From: Pedobacter sp. UBA2067
GTDB taxonomy: Bacteria; Bacteroidota; Bacteroidia; Sphingobacteriales; Sphingobacteriaceae
DNA: 7,267 nt
Assembly (NCBI GenBank): GCA_002333205.1
Contig: DDAD01000136.1
Coordinates: 696 to 7,962 of the forward strand
Reading direction: 5' to 3'
The notes beneath the pieces were generated by a model. That model made no database searches, was not told the origin of the DNA, and saw nothing but the letters and a program-made list of their open reading frames with translations. The position numbers and the translations under genes were made by a program. Positions 1 to 5,862 of the stretch are shown here, piece by piece; position 1 is the stretch's first letter; every line of letters starts with the position of its first letter.

Positions 1-956
1 GTAGTTTGAAATCCTGTTGCGATGATGGTTACAGAAAGACGATCTTCAAGATTCTCGTCGATACAGTTACCCCAGATCAAGTCTGCAGATAAACCAGCTT
101 TATCCTGAATATAATCCGTGATAATAGCAACCTCATCCATGGTAACCTCATTTACACCAGAGCTGATGTTTAATAAGATGTATCTGGCACCTTCAATTTC
201 ATTATCTTTCAATAACGGAGAAGCTAAAGCACCTTCAACAGCTACCAACGCACGGTTTTCACCGCTAGCTGAATAGCTACCCATAATAGATACACCACTG
301 TCTTTCATTACAGTGCGCACATCTTTGAAGTCGACGTTGATATAACCAGGTACGGTGATGATTTCTGCAATTCCTTTTGCCGCGGTGGTTAAAATGTCAT
401 CTGCCTGCGCAAATGCCGAACCTAAAGTCAGGTTCCCAAATATTTCTCTTAACCTGTCATTCGAGATTACCAGGTAAGAGTCTACGTACTTCTTTAATTC
501 ATCCAGACCGTCTTCAGCTTGCATCTTTCTGCGCTTTCCTTCGAAGGAGAAAGGCGTCGTGATGATTGCCACGGTTAAAATATCAAGCTCTTTTGCCGCT
601 TGTGCTATAATGGGACTTGCTCCGGTACCAGTACCACCGCCCATACCGGCAGTGATAAACAACATTTTTGTTGTATTACCGAGCATGACTTTAATATCTT
701 CTATGTTCTCGATCGCAGAGTTCTTTCCTACTTCCGGAATCGAACCTGCGCCCATTCCTTCTGTTAAACTCGCACCGAGCTGCACCTTATTTGGAATCGG
801 ACTAGACTCCAATGCTTGTGCATCTGTGTTACAGATGATGAAATCAACACCTGTTATCCCCTGACGGTACATATGGTTTACCGCGTTACCACCACCACCG
901 CCAACACCAATCACTTTGATGATGGACGATTTATCTTTTAACATTTCGAATTGCAT
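1..956 (-). CDS. ftsZ: Cell division protein FtsZ, 5' part (first 318 codons; 3' end outside window)
   Basis: FtsZ is the tubulin-like GTPase that polymerises into the cytoplasmic Z ring and recruits the division machinery. Visible in the translation: the N-terminal glycine-rich loop GVGGGGGNAVNHM (residues 17-29), NTDAQAL (43-49), the loop EGMGAGSIPEVG (66-77), the tubulin/FtsZ signature GGGTGTG (106-112), and the T7 loop NVDFKD (207-212), whose acidic residues complete the GTPase site of the neighbouring subunit. The frame runs off the window at TGFQT, near the end of the GTPase/C-terminal core, so the variable linker and the C-terminal peptide that binds FtsA are not visible. The ATG at 956 was chosen because the frame upstream has no other ATG before a stop near 1066, and MQFEMLKDKSSIIKVIG looks like a normal Sphingobacteriales FtsZ N-terminus. 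A second ATG lies four codons in. There is no clear Shine-Dalgarno sequence. It has its own predicted promoter (1004-1032), unlike the tightly packed genes upstream. Confidence 0.98.
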   Translation of the reverse strand, partial: MQFEMLKDKSSIIKVIGVGGGGGNAVNHMYRQGITGVDFIICNTDAQALESSPIPNKVQLGASLTEGMGAGSIPEVGKNSAIENIEDIKVMLGNTTKMLFITAGMGGGTGTGASPIIAQAAKELDILTVAIITTPFSFEGKRRKMQAEDGLDELKKYVDSYLVISNDRLREIFGNLTLGSAFAQADDILTTAAKGIAEIITVPGYINVDFKDVRTVMKDSGVSIMGSYSASGENRALVAVEGALASPLLKDNEIEGARYILLNISSGVNEVTMDEVAIITDYIQDKAGLSADLIWGNCIDENLEDRLSVTIIATGFQT

Positions 957-1003
957 ATCTTTCAGAATCAGTAGATTAAAAATAGGTTTTACCTGTTCAT
1001 CTC
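957..1003 (-). other. Predicted 5' leader of ftsZ mRNA
   Basis: This is the stretch between the predicted -7 element and the ftsZ ATG. If transcription starts a few bases after TACATTTG, the leader is about 40-45 nt. It is A/T-rich and has no convincing Shine-Dalgarno sequence before the ATG at 956; the nearest purine run is GAAAG, 3 nt upstream. It contains a minimal open frame, ATG AAC AGG TAA (1000 down to 989). The transcription start is inferred from the promoter match only. Confidence 0.45.
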
Positions 1004-1032
1004 CAAATGTAATATTAACACTTTTTAACAAA
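1004..1032 (-). promoter_or_regulatory. Predicted Bacteroidota-type promoter for ftsZ
   Basis: On the minus strand the sequence reads TTTG (1032-1029), a 17-nt spacer, then TACATTTG (1011-1004). This matches the known Bacteroidota primary-sigma consensus, a -33 TTTG/TTG element and a -7 TAnnTTTG element, with spacing in the accepted range. It lies in the ftsA-ftsZ gap and points at ftsZ, with the -7 element ending 47 nt upstream of the ATG. It supports ftsZ expression independent of the upstream operon. It is a motif match, without experimental support in this window. Confidence 0.7.
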
Positions 1033-1033
1033 C

Positions 1034-1064
1034 GTTTTCCACATGTGTTAACAATGTGGAAAAC
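1034..1064. repeat. Perfect inverted repeat with two opposed DnaA-box matches, upstream of the ftsZ promoter
   Basis: The arms are GTTTTCCACAT (1034-1044) and ATGTGGAAAAC (1054-1064), exact reverse complements of 11 bp. The 9-nt centre GTGTTAACA itself contains the palindrome TGTTAACA (1046-1053). Each arm contains TTTTCCACA (1035-1043 on +, 1055-1063 on -), which fits the DnaA-box consensus TTWTNCACA. The box centres are 20 bp apart, about two helical turns, and the repeat ends one base before the -33 element of the predicted ftsZ promoter. That position suits an operator. Alternatively, the repeat would form an RNA hairpin 20 nt after the ftsA stop and act as a weak terminator or processing site. 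The following GUUUGUUAAAAAG is a poor U-tract, so I favour a DNA-level role. The symmetry is seen directly; the function is inferred. Confidence 0.75.
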
Positions 1065-1084
1065 TATTTACATGTTGAAAATTA

Positions 1085-2446
1085 TTAAGGTTTGATGTAA
1101 TCCTCATCGCTAACGTTCATATCGTCTTTGATGAAATCTTTTGTTTTTGCAAGTAGTTTGTCAAACAAACCACTTCCGCTTTTCTTCGCTTTTTCCTTAC
1201 TTTCTTTTGGTTTTTCTACAAACACACCAGGCTGTTTCATCTCTTCCACCAGCTCCTCTGCCTTCTGAATACCTTTAATCAACAAACCAACACTTGTTGC
1301 ATACATCGGACTCTTCAAGTCGTCATAGATCGACTTTGGCATATCTTCATACTTGGACAGGTGCTCATTAGGATAACCTACCCTGCAGTCCAATCCGGTA
1401 ACATATTCTACCAGTTGTGGCAGGTGTTTCAATAGTGAACCACCACCAGTGATTACAATACCACCGATTAGTTTTTTCTCGTAACCGGATGATTTGATCT
1501 CGTAATAGATGTGTTCAATGATTTCCTCCATCCTCGCCTGAATTACGTAAGCAAGGTTTTTAACAGATATTTCTTTTGGCTCACGACCTCTCAATCCAGG
1601 TACGCAGATAATTTCATTCTCTTTATTTTCTTCGGCCAGGGCAGAACCGAATCTTGTTTTTAACAGTTCCGCCTGGTTCCGCATTACCGAACAACCTTCA
1701 CGGATATCTTCTGTCACGCTGTTCCCGCCAAATGGAATCACAGCAGTGTGACGGATTATGCCTTCATGGAAGATAGCAATATCAGTTGTACCACCACCGA
1801 TATCAACCAACGCGATTCCAGCTTCTTTTTCCTCTTCACTTAAAACCGATTCAGATGAAGCAAGCGGCTCAAGAATTAACTCCTGCGTCTGCAATCCTGC
1901 ATTGCTCACGCAGCGCATAATATTTTTCACAGCGGTAACCTGTCCGGAAATGATGTGGAAGTTAGCTTCAAGACGTACACCAGCCATTCCAATCGGGTCT
2001 TTGATTCCTGGCTCGCTGTCTACGGTAAACTCCTGTGGCAACACATGGATGATTTCTTCTCCTGGGGGCATAACCAGTTTGAACATATCATCAATTAATT
2101 TGTCGATATCCTTCTTTGATATCTCATTGTTCAGCTCCCTTCTGGTTAAAATTCCACGGTGCTGCAGGCTTTTTATATGTTGGCCGGCAATACCAACATT
2201 AACAACCCTAACTTCTACGTTAGATTGTCCGCTGGCAATTTCCACCGCCTGCTGAATGCCTTGGACGGTTTTTTGAATATTGGATACCACACCACGGGTA
2301 ACACCCGCAGACTCCGCTTTGCCAATGCCGAGTACTTCTATTTTGTTGTGTTGCGTTCTGCGCCCAACAATGACACAGATCTTAGTGGTACCAATATCTA
2401 ATCCAACAACAATAGGTGATTGAACCGTAAATTTTTCTTTGCCCAT
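1085..2446 (-). CDS. ftsA: Cell division protein FtsA (actin-like membrane tether of the Z ring)
   Basis: FtsA is an actin/Hsp70-fold ATPase on the inner face of the cytoplasmic membrane. It binds the C-terminal peptide of FtsZ and anchors the ring. The 453-residue product shows the phosphate-1 motif GLDIGTTKICVIVG (15-28), the phosphate-2 motif LVDIGGGTTDIAIF (213-226) and the adenosine motif GGIVITGGGSLLKHL (328-342). The region between, including AGVRLEANFHIISG (155-168), corresponds to the FtsA-specific 1C/SHS2 part. After a charged linker (about 410-424), GLFDKLLAKTKDFIKDD (426-442) looks like the amphipathic membrane-targeting helix. It is unusual only in being followed by an 11-residue tail, MNVSDEDYIKP, instead of ending the protein. 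Length is slightly above the E. coli protein (about 420) and as expected for Bacteroidota. The ATG is preceded by an A-rich leader with no Shine-Dalgarno sequence. It lies downstream of ftsQ and upstream of ftsZ, the usual order. Confidence 0.98.
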   Translation of the reverse strand: MGKEKFTVQSPIVVGLDIGTTKICVIVGRRTQHNKIEVLGIGKAESAGVTRGVVSNIQKTVQGIQQAVEIASGQSNVEVRVVNVGIAGQHIKSLQHRGILTRRELNNEISKKDIDKLIDDMFKLVMPPGEEIIHVLPQEFTVDSEPGIKDPIGMAGVRLEANFHIISGQVTAVKNIMRCVSNAGLQTQELILEPLASSESVLSEEEKEAGIALVDIGGGTTDIAIFHEGIIRHTAVIPFGGNSVTEDIREGCSVMRNQAELLKTRFGSALAEENKENEIICVPGLRGREPKEISVKNLAYVIQARMEEIIEHIYYEIKSSGYEKKLIGGIVITGGGSLLKHLPQLVEYVTGLDCRVGYPNEHLSKYEDMPKSIYDDLKSPMYATSVGLLIKGIQKAEELVEEMKQPGVFVEKPKESKEKAKKSGSGLFDKLLAKTKDFIKDDMNVSDEDYIKP

Positions 2447-2497
2447 AACTATATCAATTTGCTGCGTTTTGTATTTTGTTTGTTTTTCTGGTATCTG
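2447..2497 (-). other. A-rich ftsQ-ftsA intergenic leader
   Basis: This 51-nt gap is the first real gap in the operon after murD. On the minus strand it carries an A-rich, G-poor run (AGAAAAACAAACAAAATAC, about 2489 to 2471) and no Shine-Dalgarno sequence in front of the ftsA ATG. A-rich, unstructured leaders commonly replace Shine-Dalgarno sequences in Bacteroidota, so this probably serves as the ftsA translation-initiation region. I see no TAnnTTTG promoter or terminator hairpin here. Confidence 0.5.
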
Positions 2498-3397
2498 TTA
2501 ATTATTTCTGATCTGTTTAAGGATCTCATTCTTGACAATAGAATCCACAACCTTTCGATTGCTTTTTATACTGTCTGCCGGGCTTCTAACCAACGCTGGC
2601 GCGGCTCTATAAATAGAATCCACCTTGTTCCTTTCACAAACCACCTGATTGGTGTACTTGATGTTGATTGTTTTATAAGCATCCCAACCTACCGTAGGCA
2701 TGGCTTGCTTATAGAATTCCCGAAGGTTCCGCATCTTCACGTCGAGTGAATCTGCATCACCCAATATTATGCGCTGATTTCCAACTCTTGGAATCAACTC
2801 GATGTCTTTGTTTTCCGCAACATACAGTTGCTCAATCTGGGCATCCCATAAGGTATCCGCACGAATGAACAACGCCGTTTCATACAGATCATTTGCAAGC
2901 GGATTCCGAAGAGTATCTAATTTACCATTAAAGAACTCCGTAATATTGCCATTCGCAACAATTACATTAGCCGTGAAGTTCGATGAAACCGGCATTTTTA
3001 AACCCTCACGGTCCACATAGAAATCCTGCCCTCCAGCATTGATAATTCTCAGTACCGGCTCCCGCTGTTCAATCTCAATATGGATTACACCATTCATGTC
3101 ACCGAAAACCTTGGCCGATGCAATGTAGGGGTTGGCCTTTATGTTCCTTTCAATATCATCCAGGTTGATCTGCTCCATGGATTTGCCAATCAGGATCCCC
3201 TGATTTTTCTTTAAGATGTCATCTATCTCTTCACGTTCAATGAAGTTGTCCGCACCTGGAATAAGGATCTTCACATTAGAACATTTCATGGTTTGCTTCT
3301 TCGTTTCCACGAAACTCATCAGCATCACAATGCCCGTCATAGATAAAATCCAGGCGCTTGTTTTAAACACGATTTTCCAGCGGATCCCTTTAAGCAT
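2498..3397 (-). CDS. ftsQ: Cell division protein FtsQ/DivIB
   Basis: FtsQ is a bitopic inner-membrane protein that, with FtsB and FtsL, links the Z ring to the septal synthases FtsW and FtsI. The 299-residue product has a short basic cytoplasmic N-terminus (MLKGIRWK), one membrane segment (about residues 9-30), and then a periplasmic part. A POTRA-like domain spans about 41-112 (NVKILIPGADNFIEREEI, then NPYIASAKVFGDMNGVIHIEIEQREP), followed by the FtsQ beta region (FYVDREGLKMPVSS at 126-139, onward to INIKYTNQVVCER at 244-256). The last 43 residues form a charged, probably disordered tail. Sequence conservation in FtsQ is low, so the call rests on this layout plus position between murC and ftsA. 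The ATG overlaps the end of murC by 8 nt, implying translational coupling. Length is typical or slightly above that of E. coli FtsQ (276). Confidence 0.93.
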   Translation of the reverse strand: MLKGIRWKIVFKTSAWILSMTGIVMLMSFVETKKQTMKCSNVKILIPGADNFIEREEIDDILKKNQGILIGKSMEQINLDDIERNIKANPYIASAKVFGDMNGVIHIEIEQREPVLRIINAGGQDFYVDREGLKMPVSSNFTANVIVANGNITEFFNGKLDTLRNPLANDLYETALFIRADTLWDAQIEQLYVAENKDIELIPRVGNQRIILGDADSLDVKMRNLREFYKQAMPTVGWDAYKTINIKYTNQVVCERNKVDSIYRAAPALVRSPADSIKSNRKVVDSIVKNEILKQIRNN

Positions 3398-4742
3398 GAT
3401 AAATCGCTTTTAGGGGTTCAACCAAAGTATCAATATCGCCCGCACCTACTGTTACCAGCAATGCAGGACTTTTTGCTTCAATATAACCCAACACCTGGGT
3501 TTTGTTCAGGATCTTCTTATCCTGGATGGTAACCATATCTAACAGGTACTCCGCATTTATTCCTGGAATTGGTAATTCCCGGGCAGGATAGATATCCAAG
3601 AGCACCAGGTCATCAACCGTACTCAGTACTTGTGCAAACGCTTCTGCGAAATCACGGGTGCGTGTAAAAAGATGTGGCTGAAAAATAACCGTCAACTTGC
3701 TTCCAGGAAACAGTTCACGCACTGCAGTGAAACATGCTTTCAATTCTTCAGGATGATGGGCATAATCGTCGATGTACACGTGATCAGCATTACGTACCAC
3801 ATACTCAAAGCGACGCTTCACGCCTGTAAAAAGTTCCAGTGCTTTCTTAATCTCCCCTCCTTCAATGCCGACCTTCAGCGCAACGCTCACTGCTGCCAAT
3901 GCGTTCTCTATATTGTGCCGTCCGGGAAGTAACATCCGGATTCCCAGTATTGATGTAGATCCATTTTCGTAATCAAATACAAAGTGTCCGGCTTCAACCC
4001 GAATGTTTGTCGCTGAGACACCACTTGTGTGACCGATGCCGTAGGTATCCGCCGCGGTCAGTGGTAATCCTGCTTTAACGTAGAGACTACCTTCTGGCTT
4101 AAGTTGACCAGCAAACAAATGGAACGATTCATGCAATTGTGCTGCATCGCCGTAAATATCCAGGTGATCAGCATCCATCGAGGTAATTACCGCGATATCC
4201 GGATGAAGTGTCAAAAAGGATCTGTCATACTCATCCGCCTCTACAACGACTACATTGTTCTCACCAGCTAAAAAATTACTGTTATAATTGCTCGCTATTC
4301 CTCCAAGGAAAGCAGTACAGTCAAATCCCGTCGCTTTAAGAATATGCGCGATCATTGCCGAGGTCGTTGTTTTACCATGGGTTCCTGCAACGGCAATACA
4401 GAACTGTCCCGCACTGATGATGCCCAGAACTTCAGAACGTTTATGTAGTTTGAAGCCGGCCTGTCTAAAGTGATTCAGAATGGCGCTGTTAGCGGGAATG
4501 GCAGGCGTATATACAATTAAAGTACTATCAGAGGGAGCAACGAATTCCGGTGCAATGCTTTCTGCACTGTCCTGATAGCAGATGGAGATACCCTCGGCTT
4601 CAAGCGCCGCGCAAAGCTTTGTACTGGTTTTATCGTATCCATTTACCAAACAACCACGCATCACAAAATAGCGGGCTAAAGCACTCATTCCAATGCCGCC
4701 TACACCTACAAAGTAAACACGTTTAATTGCCTGCAATTCCAT
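3390..4742 (-). CDS. murC: UDP-N-acetylmuramate--L-alanine ligase MurC
   Basis: MurC is the cytoplasmic ATP-dependent ligase that adds L-alanine to UDP-MurNAc, the first peptide-stem step of peptidoglycan synthesis. The 450-residue product shows the N-terminal Rossmann-like motif GVGGIGMSA (13-21) for the UDP substrate, and the Mur-ligase P-loop AGTHGKTTT (119-127). It also shows the acidic metal-site motif EADEYD (168-173), DADHLDIYG (190-198), the conserved GRHNIENALAA (274-284), GVKRRFE (307-313) and DDYAHHPEE (325-333), and FQPHLFTRT (354-362) in the C-terminal domain. The YAHHP and GVKRRFE motifs distinguish MurC from MurD, MurE and MurF. Length is normal for the family (about 450-490). 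Its ATG follows the murG TAG stop with no spacer (TAGATG), and its 3' end overlaps ftsQ by 8 nt, so it is translated as part of the operon. No defect is visible. Confidence 0.98.
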   Translation of the reverse strand: MELQAIKRVYFVGVGGIGMSALARYFVMRGCLVNGYDKTSTKLCAALEAEGISICYQDSAESIAPEFVAPSDSTLIVYTPAIPANSAILNHFRQAGFKLHKRSEVLGIISAGQFCIAVAGTHGKTTTSAMIAHILKATGFDCTAFLGGIASNYNSNFLAGENNVVVVEADEYDRSFLTLHPDIAVITSMDADHLDIYGDAAQLHESFHLFAGQLKPEGSLYVKAGLPLTAADTYGIGHTSGVSATNIRVEAGHFVFDYENGSTSILGIRMLLPGRHNIENALAAVSVALKVGIEGGEIKKALELFTGVKRRFEYVVRNADHVYIDDYAHHPEELKACFTAVRELFPGSKLTVIFQPHLFTRTRDFAEAFAQVLSTVDDLVLLDIYPARELPIPGINAEYLLDMVTIQDKKILNKTQVLGYIEAKSPALLVTVGAGDIDTLVEPLKAIYHA

Positions 4743-5852
4743 CTATAATCCCCTTCTGGTTAATTTTAAAACTTCATTAGCAATAATCTCATCTGCATTC
4801 GGAAGCGCCATTTTTCCGATGTTTTCTGAGAAGGTCTCACATTTGGCCTTGTCATTCAGAAGATCTAAGGCGGCTTTCACCAGCGTGTCTTCTGCCGAAC
4901 GGTCAGCAATCATCAAAGCCGCCTGATTTTTCACAAGCGCCAATGCATTCTTGGTTTGGTGATCTTCAGCTACATTTGGCGAAGGCACCAGAATCACCGG
5001 TTTTTTAATCAGGCATAGTTCCGCAATGGTGCCCGCTCCTGCACGTGAAATAATCACATCAGCAGCAGCATACGCTAAGTCCATCCGATTCAAAAACTCC
5101 AGTATTCGCACATTTGGATGCGGCTCCGCACCTAAACGTTCAATGATACCCTTGTAGTAGTATTTACCAGTTTGCCAGATCAACTGTACATCCTGATCGG
5201 TAATTTCGTTTAAATGTTTCTCCAGGCTCTTGTTTAGCGTACCTGCACCTAAACTTCCTCCTGTCACCAGGATGGTTTTCTTCAGTGGATCCAGCTTCAG
5301 CAGCTCTGCACCGGCGAAGTGTTTGTTCTCGATATCGACAACATCCTTGCGCACCGGATTTCCAGTCTTTAAAATGCGTGATGCGGGAAAAAATTGGTCC
5401 ATCGCATCAAAAGCAACGCAAATCTTTGCAGCATTTTTGCCTAGCTTTTTATTTGTGACACCAGCATACGAATTCTGCTCCTGGATTAAATAAGGCACAT
5501 TCTTCCAGGATGCTGCAAATAAAAGCGGGCCCGAAGCGTAACCACCTACACCAACTGCAGCGTCCGGCTTAAAGTCCGTAATCAGCTTCAAGGCTTTACG
5601 CATGCTGTCGAACATCTTATAGGGTAAGGCCAGATTCTTCACGATGGAACCTCGCTGGATGCCGGCAATGTTCAACCCAACAATCTTATAACCTGCAGCC
5701 GGGATCATGTCCATCTCCATCCTGCCCAATGCACCAACAAACAGGATCACACAGCCTGGCTCCAAACGCTTAAGCGCATTGGCAATAGATATCGCCGGAA
5801 AAATGTGTCCGCCAGTACCGCCTCCTGATATGATAATTCTTGTTGGTCTCAT
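4743..5852 (-). CDS. murG: Lipid II synthase MurG (undecaprenyldiphospho-muramoylpentapeptide GlcNAc transferase)
   Basis: MurG is the GT28-family (GT-B fold) glycosyltransferase, peripheral on the inner face of the membrane. It transfers GlcNAc from UDP-GlcNAc to lipid I, giving lipid II. The 369-residue product starts MRPTRIIISGGGTGGHIFPA, with the first glycine loop GGGTGGH (10-16) holding the conserved His16. It continues with the second glycine loop GVGGYASGP (101-109), QEQNSYAGVTNK (124-135), GGSLGAGTLN (198-207), and the donor-binding C-terminal block ISRAGAGTIAEL (268-279) and PSPNVAEDHQTKNA (290-303). The frame is open upstream to a TTG at 5894, but that would add 14 residues absent from the family and overlap ftsW by 32 nt. 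The ATG at 5852 places GGGTGGH where expected and leaves a 10-nt gap after ftsW, so I use it. Its stop abuts the murC start. Confidence 0.97.
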   Translation of the reverse strand: MRPTRIIISGGGTGGHIFPAISIANALKRLEPGCVILFVGALGRMEMDMIPAAGYKIVGLNIAGIQRGSIVKNLALPYKMFDSMRKALKLITDFKPDAAVGVGGYASGPLLFAASWKNVPYLIQEQNSYAGVTNKKLGKNAAKICVAFDAMDQFFPASRILKTGNPVRKDVVDIENKHFAGAELLKLDPLKKTILVTGGSLGAGTLNKSLEKHLNEITDQDVQLIWQTGKYYYKGIIERLGAEPHPNVRILEFLNRMDLAYAAADVIISRAGAGTIAELCLIKKPVILVPSPNVAEDHQTKNALALVKNQAALMIADRSAEDTLVKAALDLLNDKAKCETFSENIGKMALPNADEIIANEVLKLTRRGL

Positions 5853-5862
5853 TGTAATATGT

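Noticed and set aside
559..864. Plus-strand open frame of 101 codons antisense to ftsZ
   Set aside because: It is a mirror of the highly conserved ftsZ GTPase-core coding frame, with low-complexity proline/isoleucine composition and no recognisable domain. The minus strand is clearly the coding one.
1034..1064. Inverted repeat as a standard rho-independent terminator for ftsA
   Set aside because: The stem is A/T-rich and is followed by GUUUGUUAAAAAG rather than a run of U, and the ftsZ promoter abuts it. Weak termination cannot be excluded, but it is not the best explanation.
1758..2255. Plus-strand open frame of 165 codons antisense to ftsA
   Set aside because: It is the longest antisense frame but lies wholly within ftsA, shows no protein-like motifs and no promoter, and is explained by ftsA codon usage.
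3390..3397. Possible frameshift or missing ddl gene between murC and ftsQ
   Set aside because: The 8-nt overlap joins two complete genes with normal ends. Bacteroidota clusters as I know them lack ddl at this place, so nothing has been lost here.
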